Positions 1 to 11,875 are shown, counted from the first letter of the stretch. The stretch: DNA of 64,000 bases from Trichomonas vaginalis G3 (GCF_026262505.1 NC_067206.1:11613507-11677506), one strand, 5' to 3'. The notes: generated from the letters alone by a model not told the origin. Program-made: numbers and translations.

Positions 1-428
1 TGTCAATGACATTATATGAAACACCACAGCAACTAATGTCGGGTTCTATTTCTTTGATGTTTATATCGTCTGCCTCTGTCAAAAGTTTCAATAGTTCTTT
101 CAAGACTTCATGAGGTGCAATGACATATGAGTTCACTTTTACAGGGTTGTGTTCGACCAAGTTTAACATTATACCTAAAGCTTGACAAATCTTCTCCTGA
201 GTTTGAAGTTTGTCTTTCAGTTGTTGGTAGTCGTTTCGAATATCTGCAACAGAACTTAAGTCTCTGCTAACTTCAGGATATGTTGGTTGTTCTTTTACAG
301 GAACAATTGTTATACCATCTTCGTCTCGTATGGTTTCCCCACTTCAACATCTCTGTCTTTGACATTGACAACAACACTTTGACTGTTTGTTTGAGTTGGT
401 GAATTTAACTTCACATCTGCCACCGCCA
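1..428 (-). pseudogene. Maverick A small conserved gene (CCG family), cut by window
   Basis: Counterpart of the gene at 18524-19056 in copy B, cut by the window start. Visible residues include the sequence read as EIEPDISCCG in B. The function is not recognised. It lies just beyond the capsid gene as in B. The copy looks broken. Confidence 0.55.
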
Positions 429-491
429 TTAAACCTTTGAAACACTCACGCTTCTATTTTTCGGAAATGACATTTTACTTAGAATAAAAAG

Positions 492-907
492 ATGGACGTA
501 TTCGAGTATCTCTTCGAATTGAAGCAGAACAAAGTTTACACACACAAACAATACAAATACATTGACAGAATAGTTCTTATACAACACAATGGTAAATGTT
601 ATAGAATAGCAGTCTTTGCTGAACCAAATATTTTCATAAAGCAAAGAAAGTTGGTATAACTGAAATGGTGAAAGTTCTTGAAGCAGACAAAAATATAACT
701 TCAAAACTTACAGATATTTCTAAAGGAAAGTTTATCTTACAATATTATGTCAAAACTGGCGTACTGTCAATATTTGACGGAGAGAAGTCAGTTCAAGAAC
801 AACTTACTGACCTGCTGCAAAATCTGCTCGATGGAAGCTGTCGTTATGCAATCTGAGGAGCCCCAGCAGGTTTCATCGAACGAATCTTCAAAAGAGCATC
901 TTCCGTG
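492..907 (+). pseudogene. Maverick A small gene antisense to capsid 3' end
   Basis: Counterpart of the 139-residue gene at 18040-18459 of copy B (start MDVFEYLFELKQNK here). It runs against the neighbouring capsid gene and overlaps its 3' end. No domain is recognised. It looks broken. Confidence 0.5.
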
Positions 908-2398
908 AAAAGTGCTATTGGTTTTGTAAACTTCTTTGCTCTCAGTTCATCTGGACCGTCTCTGTCACCAGTATATTGTATTTGACAGTACCAACAGTTG
1001 AAATACCACCCATAAAGTCTTCTGAGTCAGCAAATGGAATGCCAAGCCAAAAGTTTGAACGGTCTCCATTTGTATATGAGTTTTTTGACCTCCTGTATGA
1101 GTCCATACTTTCACATATGGCATAATAGAACTTTGCATTTCAGGGTTTATGGTGTTGTGAAGTTGTTGTTAAAGTTCATAGCATCTAATGTCAAGTTTGT
1201 ATATGACCTCATATCCTCAACTGTAGAATATTCTTCTCTTGGATAATATTTGCCATCTATGTTTATATGATTTTAATACCGGGGTTGTAGAAACAAGAAT
1301 AGTCATTTATAGTTCGTCTGAACAGTACAAACATAGTATCTGCATGTTTCATTGCAGTTGTTAAAGCAATATCTGTTCTTGCACCTGGGTCAGCACTTTG
1401 GTTTCCAACTTCACCTGCAAAGTCTTTGACAGATATTTGGTGTATAGGGAACATAAGTGGAACTGCAATATATTTGGCAGCTAAAGCATTTGAAATATCT
1501 GGGTCCAACATATAGACTGCAAGTCTGCTTTCTATTCTCTTGCATTCAAACTTTTCGCATGTGAACTTAACTGGGTCCCAAGCAGTTCCAGCAGCATTGA
1601 AATAATAGTTTACTTCATTGTTGAAGTTTGAGAAACCAAAGTCTAAGTCAACTTTGTCTTTGCAAAAGTCACAGAACTTGGCTCCACCAGTTCCAGCTAC
1701 AGTAATGCTGAATGGTCTTGTGTTGTGCAATGACTAAGTTATTTTTGCTTGGAGTAAGTTCGATAGAAATTTTTCCTGCCAGTTTGGCAAGTATCTTAAA
1801 AACCTGAAGATGAGGAAAGATGACAAAGGAACTCTAAGTTTCAGTTTTACTTAGTGGCAGCAGTTCCATCTGAACCAGAAAGGTTAACATAAACTCCTGG
1901 AACGTTAGGGTCAAGTCTTCTTATTTCTCAATATTTGCATACTGGTCTGTTTGTTCTCTAGCTTGTGGTTGTACTGAGTTTCTCAAAGCGAACCATTCAT
2001 AGTTTGCCCATGTTACTGTTTGAACTAAGTCAGAGTTAGAATATATCTTATATCCCATGAAAACTTCTGGAGCATATTGGTATCCGACATAGAAAATTCC
2101 ATTGCAACCTTTCTGTCAGACAACTTGGCAGAAGGTTTTATTTCAATGTCTTGTTCCACGTATAAGAATGAGTTGTCAATAGAAATAATATGAAACCTGT
2201 CGCAAGCAATATCTACTGTTGTGAAGAACCTTCTCCAAACTCACCTACGTTTCCATAAGAAACAGCAGTTGTATATTCGTAAGTTCCAGGAACTATTTCT
2301 GACCTTCTAATGGCATTGTCGCATTCGTTATACCATTCGGAAACATTTCCGTTCATGGCATCCAAAACTGTTGGCGTTATATTCTGAGCGGCGTACAT
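804..2398 (-). pseudogene. Maverick A major capsid protein gene remnant
   Basis: Closely similar to the copy-B capsid gene (16539-18146). It begins MYAAQNITPTVLDAMNG and contains the same block KFTCEKFECKRIESRLAVYM near its middle. By similarity to the Polinton double-jelly-roll major capsid this would form the icosahedral shell. The copy looks broken, with a few breaks. Confidence 0.75.
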
Positions 2399-2465
2399 TT
2401 CATATGGGTAAAAATATAGAATAGTTGGATTTATATATCATAATAGAACCCACTCGGACCAAGCT

Positions 2466-5400
2466 TTACTTTGTTCTACTCTTCTTCTTTGGTGTCGCTT
2501 TTGGTAACTTGCCCTCTGCTTCAAGTTGTTGCATCTTTGCCTCATGTTCACCTAGTATGTTGTAAATTTCCCATGTCCTTTTTGCCTTTGGGCTCTGGTC
2601 GCCCAACTCAGGTAACCTATATCCTAGAAAGATTTTGTCATAGTTTGTATTTGAGTCTTCGCGTATTGTTTGCATGACTCTTTCCTGAGTTTCCGGTTCA
2701 AGCTCTTCAAACAGAGCTTGTCCATATGGAATAAGCTCGTTTCCAAATATATGTTTTTGTAGCCATTCTGGTTTTCTTTCCATGTTACCAACAATATCTT
2801 TTGTGAATGGGAAAGCTTTTACCCAATGTTCAGTCTTGCGTCATTTATTTCTGTAGTTGGTTTTATTTTGTCAAGGAACATGTTTTTCAATACTAACATT
2901 TCATTTGGTACTGTCCATTTGAGTTTTCTTAAATATTCATCCCTTCTCGTTCATTGTCTGCAAAGTAAGTTTTTATGACATTTTGTAAACTTTCGTTTGC
3001 AAGGTCATGTACAATAGGTTCTCTTCCTTCTCTCTCCCTAACTTTCTTTCTAAACTCTTCACCAAATATACCATCTCTATGGTTCTGTGTAGTTCTTTGA
3101 GATAAATGTTCTAGAACGTCAGGTGTTATATTTCCATCAGCCATGTTCATTTCATACTGGTCCAAAATATCTGCATCTTTCATATCTTTCAATGGCATTA
3201 AAGCCGCGCTGAAAATACCAGCTACATCTGGTTCACCATTCACTTCCATTGCGTCTACAACTTCTTGGAATTGTGGTTGTAAGTTTATGAACCACCTATC
3301 CGGATTAGCTTTATGACCCCATCTCATTGTAGTTCCATCGTCTGCAGAAACAAAAGTAGGTTTGTTTCCATATTGGCTAGGTTCTGAATGAACTTTAAAC
3401 AATGTTTCATTTCTATATGTTTTGTTGAAATTTAACCTTTTATTTTCACCGAGTTCATCCAAAGATTGAACGTTATATGCTCGTAAGTAAAAAGGATTGT
3501 TGTATTTGTGTACATTATCTTTCAGTTCTTCCATTCTATGCTGAATATTTTCATCTGATGTTGGAGTCTTTTGTATGTCGGCGAACATTTTTCGATATTC
3601 TTCTACTATGTCAGCCGAATTTTTCTTAGACTCTTGGAAAGATTCCATATTCTCCGCATACTCTTGTTGAGGGTCAAGATTTTTCGGCTGTTCCAAATCT
3701 TCATCTAGTTCTGTGAAGTTAGTTTCCAAAGGAGGGACTTGTTCGTTTCCTTCAGGCTCTTCTAGCTGTTGTTGCTGAACTATTTCTTCCATGTCTGGTT
3801 GTATCTGAACTTCTTCCTGTGGAGTTTCTTGTACCTCATCTGCTGGCATTTCATATATTCCGAGACCGTTTTTAACAAGTTCCCTATTTAAGCCATCCGC
3901 ATTCATAACCCTTTCTTCTTTCGTTCCGTCTCTATTTTTTACGCGTTTCATGAAGATAGTTGAATTATCATTTATCTCTGACACCAAATATCTTGGAGTA
4001 AATTCATCCATGTCATTTGGATGATATGCTATTAAATCATATCCCTTAGCGAGCTTGTATTTTCCAGGTTTGAAATTATATCCCATTTGGTGCTGAACCA
4101 TAAAGCTAAATAGGTTCGGGTCAGTATTTCCTTCCTTGAACTTTCTAATAGCTTCTTTATATCTGTCACTAAAGTCAAGAGTATCTGGGTAACCATAATT
4201 TTCCTTAAGCATTTTTAAGAATTCTTGGTTTCCTTGTTCTCTACTTCTTTTATGTCCTTGCTCTGTTTGTGGTTGTTGTGGTGCTAGATTTTGAACTGTT
4301 GGTTGTTGTGTTGGTTGTTGTTGTTGTGTTGGATTTTGAACTGTTGGTTTTGGTTGTTGTTGTGGTGCTGGATTTTGAACTGTTGGTTGTTGTGTTGGTT
4401 TTGGTGCATGCCTGTGTCTGTGTCCATGTGACGATGTAAATGTTTTAGGTAGTCCTGGTGCAGGTGCTTCTCTTGGAGGGTTTGGTGGTATATAAGTTCC
4501 ACCAGCTGGCACATATGTTCCATCTGCAGCATAATGTCCTACCTGACTTTTCGTTTTTAAGAAAGCATTTACTAGGTCTGTTTTGGTCTGTTGTAACTCT
4601 TTTTCTTGACTTCCACAACAGTTGCTCTAACGGCGTCATAGGCACTTTGAACTGCCTGTCTCGTTGCTGCATCTGTTATTTTCGTCATATTTTGTGCTAC
4701 TTCTCTTAACTCGTTGTCGAAACCTTCAGACTTCAGTTTCTTTCCAGATGAGAAGTCGTTCACTAGTTTCACCTTACTATGAAGAGCTTCGAAGGCGTTC
4801 TTAAAGTCAGCATTCATTAAAGCTTCATTTGAACTGTCTTCATCCGCTTGTATTTTTGTCCTTATTGACCCTATAAGTTGGGCTGCTTTAGCGTTGGCTT
4901 GGGCATCTAACCAGTCATTATTAGCTTTATATTCTGCGCTTTTCATTGCCTTTTGCATGGCTGCGTCGTTATTTTTACTTTCTTGTGCTAAGTTTTCATA
5001 CTGTACGGTTTGGTTTTGCAACTGTAAAAGTTTTTCTGCCTTTACATTTGCTTCAACTTCTTTTTTATACTCATCGCTATCCATATATGTCTTCATGGCT
5101 TTTTGTTTTATTTCTTCATCTTTCAGTACTTTATATTGAGTAGTATGGTTTTTCAAATTTATAACATCTTGTTCCATTTTTGCTACTTCTGCTGCTTTTT
5201 CTGACACTTTTTTCGCATATTCCTCTGTACTTAGTTCTTTCAGTTGTTCTTCTTTCTTCTTTTTCTCTACGTTTAACTCATTGAGTTTCTTTGTGTGTCT
5301 GTCATATTCTAGTTTCTTTTCGTTTTCACTTATTTGTTTCTGTATGTCTATGTTTGACTTTTTGACATCTGTTATTTGATTTTTGAGTGAACTCAAATTC

Positions 5401-5662
5401 ATTTGACTTTGAGGGTTATAAAGCTGTTTCCGTCTGCAGCTCCACCATAGCCTGCATTTTCGCTAAAAGTGCCGCTCTTAAACCTCCACTCTGTGCACCA
5501 ATAACTCGGTTTAAAAGCATAGGGTTGCTTGACATTTGTTGCAACATAGTGGGGTCATTCATAATTTGTTTGTTGCAACTGTTGTTGTGGTGTTAGTTTT
5601 ACTATTGGATGTTTCAATGCTCTCTTCCTCTTACGTATATTCTTACGTAGCTTACGTGGCAT
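2466..5662 (-). pseudogene. Maverick A large coiled-coil, Pro/Gln-rich protein gene remnant
   Basis: Counterpart of 13152-16478 in copy B. It starts with a short basic stretch (MPRKLRKNIRKRKGALKHP), continues into a long Lys/Glu coiled coil, then a Pro/Gln/Asn low-complexity tract around 4270-4450, then a globular C-terminal part ending in a Lys-rich tail. No database family is recognised by eye. Size, place next to the capsid gene and coiled coil suggest a structural or scaffold role, but this is inference. It looks broken, with a few breaks. Confidence 0.6.
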
Positions 5663-5689
5663 TTTAAGTGAAGTTAAAAAGCGGTTTTT

Positions 5690-6123
5690 GACAGATGTTT
5701 ATATGACACTTTTTGTTCAGCACAAAAAACTACTCGGTCAAACTGTTGTCAGTTTTGTAAAATAACCGTCCTATCTCATTCTATAAGGGAGAAAAGGCTT
5801 CTCAAAGTATACTTCCTTGAACGCCTGTAACTTTTCCTGTAGCGACGATAGACCCTTACTTGTCCGGACAAAGTATACTATTTTGAGTGCTCTACAAAAA
5901 AAGTCAACAGCGACGACTCTCAAAAACCGTTGTGTAAAAAGTTTTACCGTTGGACAAAAAAGTATATATAGAAAACAAAAACGTTTATAGTTCATTCAAT
6001 ATTTGAGATGGAACGGTTTGCCAACGGTAACTATTAAATAAAATAAAAAAATAGAGGGAGTCTCCGTTGACGAAAACGGTTCATCTCAAACTCTTATTTG
6101 AAAAAACAGTTTATTTTTGTCTA
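5690..6123. other. Maverick A subterminal non-coding stretch
   Basis: Similarity to copy B ends near 5690. The stretch up to 6123 holds only short low-value reading frames and no clear repeat or gene. It may be a subterminal promoter region for the gene that follows, but nothing in it proves this. Confidence 0.35.
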
Positions 6124-7027
6124 ATGGAAGCCAACGCTGTTAACCACAATTCAAACATTAACAATTCTCAACCGCTAACCAAAGCCAAAGCCCCACAACC
6201 TCCAAGAACCGGCACAAGCGGTTAGAATAACCACCAAAAAGTCTAACAGCGAATTAAGAGAAATTCTTCAACAAATTTGCTCTAAATATCTCAAAGACGC
6301 CGAAGAAAACACACAACCAGACGCTACATACAATACTCAGTTCTGTGAAGTTCTGAACAAAGCAATTGCTAGTTCAATTGAACTTACTAAGACAATTCCA
6401 AATCCAATTGAGCTTAGCGATGTCTTAGTTCAGTATTTTCCAACATTTACTAAGCTTATAATGTTGAGAACTTTATACCAAGTTCGTCAAAATCTTCCTC
6501 GTTACATGCAACGGTCATTCGACAAGAGAATTGCTGAATTCCAAGTCTTTAGTTACGGATATGACGAAGATGAATACGTTGACGAGTTCGGAGACAACTG
6601 TACAAAATGGTTTGAATGTTATACGACAACACAATTTGAATTCGACTTTCTCGAATTCAACGCAGCAACCATTCATATCATTGCTCTTTACCTTTCCGAA
6701 CAACAACAAGACCTCGCAGATGGAGATGTTGTTACTGTCGTCATGGAAACTCCTGAACAATTCGGAAAAAAGAAGTCTCTAATTGCCAAATTCGTTCCAG
6801 GACATCAGCTTTTCCAACGCACAGAAGTCTTCTGTATTCCTGGAACTAAGTTCTTTGTCAGGAGCGAACTCAAAGAAAGATATAATGTGTCATTCAATTA
6901 CACATTATATAATGTTTTCGACCCAGAAGAAGGCTTCTTCCCAGAAGCAATGGAGGAAGAAGAAGAGGAGGAGGAAATACAAAACTCTATCCAAGAAGAG
7001 TCCTCCGAATTCACACCAGAAGACTAA
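6124..7027 (+). pseudogene. Unknown gene with acidic tail at the end of Maverick A
   Basis: Reads from about 6124 (MEANAVNHNSNINNSQ) to a stop at 7027. The longest open stretch encodes 188 residues and ends in a run of Glu (PEAMEEEEEEEE) and a Ser/Glu tail. Codons are richer in C at third positions than in neighbouring Maverick genes, more like a host gene, so capture from the host is possible. No domain is recognised. It lies just inside the terminal repeat and is absent from the matching place in copy B. It looks broken, with about one break. Confidence 0.5.
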
Positions 7028-7069
7028 CAATTTTTCCGAATAAAAACTTCATTTATACTAAACATCTTC

Positions 7070-7105
7070 GGGGCTAGAAGGGGCGCAGCCCCTGGAAGCC
7101 CCACT
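7070..7105. repeat. GC-rich terminal repeat of Maverick A
   Basis: Nested hairpin of the form GGGGCT..GGGGC..GCCCC..AGCCCC, the same element as at both ends of copy B. It is followed at about 7109 by a long T run. The last bases (CCCCACT) fit the 5'-AG...CT-3' ends of Polintons. Confidence 0.7.
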
Positions 7106-7440
7106 CCCTTTTTTTTTTTTTTTTTTTTGATGTATATATTTATAATGTATGCATCATAAGGAACAATTCCCTCGCTGAAGTGAGAAAACTTGTTCGCAAT
7201 TGTTTATCATTTCGAACAAGTTTTCTCGTTTTTAATAACAAACTAAAGGCTATGAGGCACTGATTATATATTAGTGCCTCATAGCCTTTAGTTCCCTGTA
7301 GAAAAGATCGAAATTTTATTGTGATTTTAACTGATCTATATTTCGCTTGCGTTATTTGAATCTTTTCTTTTGCATATGTCATTCCTTTCACTTTTCGAAT
7401 TTCATTTGCCTGCATGCTCTCTCGTTTTGGTTGAAAATCA
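7106..7440. repeat. Poly-T and hairpin array
   Basis: A run of about 20 T is followed by at least two long hairpins. One has arms GAGAAAACTTGTTCG / CGAACAAGTTTTCTC (about 7168-7216). The other has arms CTAAAGGCTATGAGGCACT / AGTGCCTCATAGCCTTTAG (about 7244-7292). Both recur at 36990-37100. No gene is supported here; the short open frame on the minus strand is just the hairpins read as codons. Confidence 0.75.
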
Positions 7441-7655
7441 ACTCAATCTTAAAATGAACTTCTTCATTCTTTACAATAAATTCAATTTTTTTCGAGATAT
7501 ATCTTTATCTACCCCTATATGAGCTGCATATTCTTTCTCGCTAAATTCTTTTGATTCTTTAGAGCTAAAAATCAAGTTTAATAAAAATAATGTTTATTCA
7601 TAATTTTGAAAACCAAATTCAAATTTGAATGAGAATTTTTGAAAAAATATAGAAT

Positions 7656-8162
7656 ATTTCAATAGTTTGGAATCTCTTCAACTTCCCACTGCTTATTAAC
7701 ACATTTTTTCCAGAGCGGTTTATCATCCTTGGTCCATTTCTTAAATTTGTTGTAAACCTCTCTTGGAGTGTATGGTCGAACTCCAATTTTTGGATGAGCG
7801 CCATGTGGCATGTCATTGTATTTTTGCCTGAATTCTTCCAATTCCTGATTGATGCTCTCAAATTCTGAAGACTTTGGAGCATTTTTGTCCAGTGATGGCC
7901 AGAGGCGTTCAATTTTGCCATTTTGACGTGGCATGTATGGAGCTGATTTTCTGATTTGAATGTCATAAGTACTCAAAAATTTTGTAAACTCTCCCTCATT
8001 TTCTTTACCGTTATCTGACCAGAAACAGAAAGGTGCTCCATATTTTTGAACTGTTGCAATTGCCACTTTTGAAGTTTCTGTTGAACTTTTGTTACGAAGC
8101 AATTTCAATGCTAACAAATAACGACTTTTGTCATCAATTATTCCATAAACCGGTAAAGTTTC
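7656..8162 (-). pseudogene. IS481/IS3-type DDE transposase, C-terminal half (copy D1)
   Basis: The 152-residue open frame holds the second half of an integrase-fold core: WSDNGKEN with the second catalytic Asp, and NGKIERLW with the catalytic Glu. The C-terminus is basic and Trp-rich. The N-terminal half with the first Asp is missing: the gene is cut at about 8162, directly against sequence that begins the Mutator-like unit. About 75 bp at its 5' edge repeat almost exactly at 41938-42016 in copy D3. No reverse transcriptase or gag lies nearby, so this is a DNA transposon rather than a retroelement. Eukaryotic relatives in T. vaginalis have been called IS481EU or IS3EU; the exact family is inferred. 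Confidence 0.7.
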
Positions 8163-8261
8163 GAGTATATAAGAATTTCCGAAAAAGTGACACTTTCAAT
8201 AGGGGGTAACACTTAAAAAGTGACAATTTAAAATTCACAATAAATAAAAATAATAAATTTT
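8163..8261. repeat. Putative MULE terminus with AAAAAGTGACA repeats
   Basis: Begins with ATAAGAATTTCCGAAAAAG directly against the broken transposase D1 and contains two copies of AAAAAGTGACA. A near-identical terminus in the opposite orientation ends at about 41930 against transposase D3. Confidence 0.45.
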
Positions 8262-9941
8262 TTAGTCTATTAAATTATTCTTTTCTTTGAAATCCTCCAA
8301 AAATTCTTCGAAATGTTCTAAAATATAACCTGGAGAATTATAACAAAATTCATTAATTTCTAACATATACGTATCTAACAATTCATTTGGAATTTCAAAC
8401 GATCTTAAATATGTAATTGAATTTTGTATCTTCTCATTTATTTGAGAAAGTTTTTCTTCAGCATTTTCCAATAAAAATCTTAATGGATTCAAATTGGCTT
8501 CTTGATTCTGAACAAAATTTAATACTTGGTATAAACGTGATTGAACTTCTCTTTTCAATTTTGTTTTATAATCTGTCAATCGAGGCTCGCGAATTCTAAT
8601 TGAAGGAATAAAACCTGTTTGAAGTAAATCGTTTTTAATACGATAAAAGTAATTGGGTGCAACTTCTTCTAAAAGATTTTTGACAAAAACATCAATTCTT
8701 TGATTTTTAACGCAGCCAAAATCGTGATATTTTATCTTTTTAAATAAAGATTCAGAAACGTTATTCACAACGGTTAATTCATTTGGTCTGGCAGCGGCTA
8801 TCCACTGTTGTTTATGAATGTCCCACTGACGTGTAAAGTATTAATTAAATTCCAATTGATCTTGAATTTTATCAATAATGTGCTCTTTATACATTTTTGC
8901 AGCATCTTCTTCTGTGCAATCACGATAATAACATAAAATGTTCATAAATTTTTTGACTTCTGATCTAATCTCTTCATCATTTATCTTTGAGAGATTCTTT
9001 TTAAGTGCGCGTATTACATGTAGCGCGCACCAAAAGATATTGCACTCCGGAAATGAATTCCTAATCCCGTTGAAAATGTTTAGTGCACAGTCAGACATGA
9101 TAAATTCAGGTTCTGTGTGAGTTGTTTCAAAATATTTACTTAAGCAAAAAGAAATATTTTCACTATTATCTGGATATATTATAAAATAACACAAAGGGAT
9201 AGAATGAGTATTAGCAAATTTGGTAGCTAATACATAAAAAGGAAATCCATGAATAATTAATTTAAACGTAGAGTCTAAGTGATAAATTGGTGGTTTTTCA
9301 TGAATTTGAGAGATCATATCATTATCAGAGTAAATAAAAACCAATTTGTCTGGAAAATCAGTATCTTCACCTTGAATGTCAAAATAAATAAGGTCATCAT
9401 GTTGATCTTCCCATTGATTAACATAGTTTTGTAAAGATTGAAATTGATTTAAAGATATGTCTGGTAAAGATCTCATAAGATCTTTTTGTTGTAAATAATA
9501 TTTCAATTGATTGATTGCAGTTTGTTTCATAGTCATGTGAATACAAGTATGATCTTTAGGTATTTCAAGCGTTTTGTTGACTTCTTGTGTTGCATTAAGT
9601 GGACTTCCGTGATTCATGAGAAATTTTTTAATCCAAGCACGGTAAGTACCACTTGTAGGTGTATTTTTATGTTGTGGTGGTGGTCCTGAGTGAATATGAG
9701 TTAAGTTTGCAGATTTAAAAATGTAATTGTCGAAATTTTTAATAAATTTAAAGCCTGCTGGGCAGCCTTCGTATTCGCATCGGTGGTAGATTAATACTCC
9801 TGTTCCAATTGATAGTTTTTGTGGGTCTTTGACAAATCTTATGTTACCATGCAGCTCTGCAGCTATAACAAAACGAGAATATTCTAAATATCCTATGGCT
9901 TGATCAACCTCGCATGGAGGATCGGGTGGAGGATGTTGCAT
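8262..9941 (-). pseudogene. Mutator-like (MULE) transposase with one in-frame stop
   Basis: The frame from 9941 encodes 366 residues, ends at a TAA at 8841-8843, and continues open in the same frame to 8262 (about 558 residues in all). Early residues hold a Cys/His FLYWCH-like region (CEYEGCPAGFKF, then HIHSG). The MULE catalytic domain follows: HLDSTFKLIIHGFPF with the first Asp, FIMSDCALNIFNGIRNSFP with the second, then WCALHVIRALKK, the C-x2-H signature. Past the stop, the Trp-spaced region and T-x-N-x2-E (TVVNNVSESLFKK) match the usual MULE tail. One nonsense change thus separates it from an open frame. Its right terminus was not found. Confidence 0.85.
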
Positions 9942-10186
9942 TGAGCAGCAAAAAGGAAAAATAAAATTGAAAACTCACATTGAAAAAATAACGGTTTAAT
10001 AGAAAATATTTTTTTTCTTCTGAAAAAGAATTATCTTTGAGTATCTAAATTGGGATAAAGGATATAGAATAGATAACTAGTACTTAATATATGATACATG
10101 TACACGAAATGGAAGAATGTGTACTAAAAGAAAGAGAAATTTTAGCTTAATATTTTACATACGAATCAATTATCTTTGGTTAAAAG
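9942..10186. other. AT-rich spacer upstream of MULE transposase
   Basis: Low-complexity AT-rich sequence with no supported gene. It probably contains the promoter and the far end of the Mutator-like unit, but no inverted match to its other end is visible. Confidence 0.3.
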
Positions 10187-10571
10187 GTAGAATTGTTGGC
10201 TATGATGTACTGATTCATGATCAGTACATCATAGCCAACAATTCCTTATAAAATTCAAAAACTTGGGTGCAATCAGTTCTGATTGCACCCAAGTTTTTGA
10301 ACTTTCTTGAGGGAATGAAGAGTAAGAGGTATACATTATGAATATATACCTCTTACCCTTCCATTCCCTCTCTGACAGCGGAAAACTTTGTCTGAATGTT
10401 AAACTATTCAGACAAAGTTTCCCGCTGTCAGCGAAAGAATTGTTCCATCTGGTGCATAGAGTGTGAATCTATGCACCAAATGGAGCAAGTCCCTCGCGAA
10501 ATTGCCAAAACTTGCGTCGCATTTCAAAGATTGCGACCCAAATTTTGGCGATTTCTAGTAGAGATGGAGTA
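10187..10571. repeat. Array of long hairpins (left part)
   Basis: Six consecutive hairpins. Two are perfect: arms GAATTGTTGGCTATGATGTA and onward, 25 bp with a 5-nt loop, at about 10200-10254; and arms TTCAAAAACTTGGGTGCAAT and onward, 23 bp with a 2-nt loop, at about 10255-10302. The next four have arms of about 20 bp with a few mismatches. A seventh (AGTAGAGATGGAG / CTCCATCTCTACT) is opened by the mariner insertion. Arm sequences differ between hairpins, so this is not a simple tandem repeat. Confidence 0.8.
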
Positions 10572-11875
10572 TAGGGTGTCCAAAGGTGTGTTTAGCACAA
10601 ACCTGAATACTGCGAATAGAAATAAACAAGTTACATATATATAAAGTTTATTTAAATATAATCACCATTGGATTCAATCACGCGTTCGCAGCGATCGATC
10701 CAGGCTTCAAAGACACGCTTTAAATCATCATGAGAAAATTGCTCAAATTGCTCTCTTACAAAATTTTCAAGATCATCTGGACTCGCGAATTCGCGTCCTT
10801 CAGCTCTCTTTTTTAGCGTGCCGAATAAATAAAAGTCAGAGGGTGCAATATCAGGTGAATAAATTGGGTTTGGAACAACTTTGACATTGTTTTCCACCAA
10901 GTAATTCATTACCTTATGACTTTTGTGAACTCTTGAATTATCAAAATGAATTGCAAACTTTTGTTTTTGTTGTTTGGATTTCTCAGACTCATCAGAATTG
11001 ATAATTTGAGTAAGAACATTGTCAATTAGATACTGAGCATTCATCGTATTAGGTTTTTGAAGAATATCAATTGCGATGATGTCATTCACGCCCCAAAAAA
11101 CCGACAACATAATCATTGGTGTGTCAATTTTTTTCTTCGGGAATGTTTGCGGATTTTCATCCTTCGGGATCCACATGATTTTGGCTTCTGTTGCATATTG
11201 AAACCAAGACTCGTCCCCTGTTACTAAAAAGCGAAACTTCTTGGATTGATACGCACCCAATATAGAGAGGAGCTCTTTCGAAGATTGGACTCTAGATTTT
11301 TTTTGAACTGAATTAAGGTTGTGCGGAACCCAACGTGTATACGCTAGTTTGTAGTTCAAATAATTGTGCAGATAATAACTGACTGTTGTACTTGGTATCT
11401 TTGTCATCTCCTCTATCCTTCTGAGTGATGCCCTTGGGTCTTCATCTAGCGCTTGAAGAATTGCTTTGATTTTTCTTTGATCCGGCGATTTTTTGTCAAT
11501 TTTTATGATGGGCGCCTTTTTGTTCATGAAGTGATACATCCTAACATGATACGTTACAGTGGAATAGCTAGGAGCATCCATACCGAAGCATTTTACCAAT
11601 GTCTCGTAGATTTTTTTACAGTCTTTGCATTTTTTTGCAAGAGCGAGGATGTTTTCTTTATGATTCATTAAAAAAATGAAAAAAATTCCGCCAAAATTTC
11701 CCGCGAAACCGCCTCTTGTCTCAAAATTCATTTTATATCCCGGCATGGCGCCAAAATACAACTTACTCATCATATACATATATTCATATTTTTTATTATA
11801 TATTTATAATCAGCATATATCTCCTTTAATAGTCTCATATAGAGCGCTGTGCTAAACGCACCTTTGGACACCCTA
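10572..11875 (-). mobile_element. Tvmar1: Tc1/mariner element Tvmar1-like, whole
   Basis: 1304 bp between TA dinucleotides (10570-10571 and 11876-11877). The ends are inverted: TAGGGTGTCCAAAGGTGTGT on the left and its near-exact complement on the right. It contains one uninterrupted transposase gene on the minus strand. It sits in the loop of a host hairpin whose arms lie on either side. The clean ends, intact gene and TA duplication mark a recent insertion. Confidence 0.93.
10652..11668 (-). CDS. Tvmar1: Mariner transposase, DD34D
   Basis: 338 residues from the Met at 11668 (MNHKENILALAKKCKD); the frame is open further upstream to 11779, but those extra residues are rich in Gly/Phe and unlike a mariner N-terminus. 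Order: helix-turn-helix pair in the first 110 residues (DPRASLRRIEEMTKIPSTTV), then the catalytic domain with VTGDESWFQY (Asp 1), HFDNSRVHKS (Asp 2) and YSPDIAPSDFYLF (Asp 3). There are 34 residues between Asp 2 and Asp 3, as expected for mariner. The WVPHNL and SPDLAP-type family signatures are present. It acts by cutting and pasting the flanking inverted repeats at TA sites. It appears intact, so the element may be competent. Confidence 0.93.
   Translation of the reverse strand: MNHKENILALAKKCKDCKKIYETLVKCFGMDAPSYSTVTYHVRMYHFMNKKAPIIKIDKKSPDQRKIKAILQALDEDPRASLRRIEEMTKIPSTTVSYYLHNYLNYKLAYTRWVPHNLNSVQKKSRVQSSKELLSILGAYQSKKFRFLVTGDESWFQYATEAKIMWIPKDENPQTFPKKKIDTPMIMLSVFWGVNDIIAIDILQKPNTMNAQYLIDNVLTQIINSDESEKSKQQKQKFAIHFDNSRVHKSHKVMNYLVENNVKVVPNPIYSPDIAPSDFYLFGTLKKRAEGREFASPDDLENFVREQFEQFSHDDLKRVFEAWIDRCERVIESNGDYI

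Larger units (their letters stand above)
1..7105 (-). mobile_element. Maverick/Polinton copy A, partial at window edge, broken
   Basis: Same family as copy B, lying in the opposite orientation: about 5.6 kb (1-5690) closely matches 13130-18950 reversed, covering the coiled-coil protein, major capsid and small genes. Its outer end is the GC-rich terminal repeat at about 7070-7105, preceded by the same short terminal sequence (AACTTCATTTATACTAAAC) found in the outer right end of B. Between 5690 and 7105 it differs from B and carries an extra gene. The other end lies outside the window, so no target duplication can be assigned. It looks broken, with about ten breaks visible, but its high similarity to B implies a recent common source. 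Confidence 0.85.

Noticed and set aside
5771-5995. 74-residue frame in Maverick A subterminal region
   Set aside because: No counterpart in copy B and no motif; likely chance.
7140-7415. 91-residue open frame on the minus strand
   Set aside because: It is the hairpin array read as codons, with no family and palindromic content.
10396-10644. 82-residue open frame running from hairpins into the mariner end
   Set aside because: It crosses the boundary of the mariner and is made of hairpin sequence.
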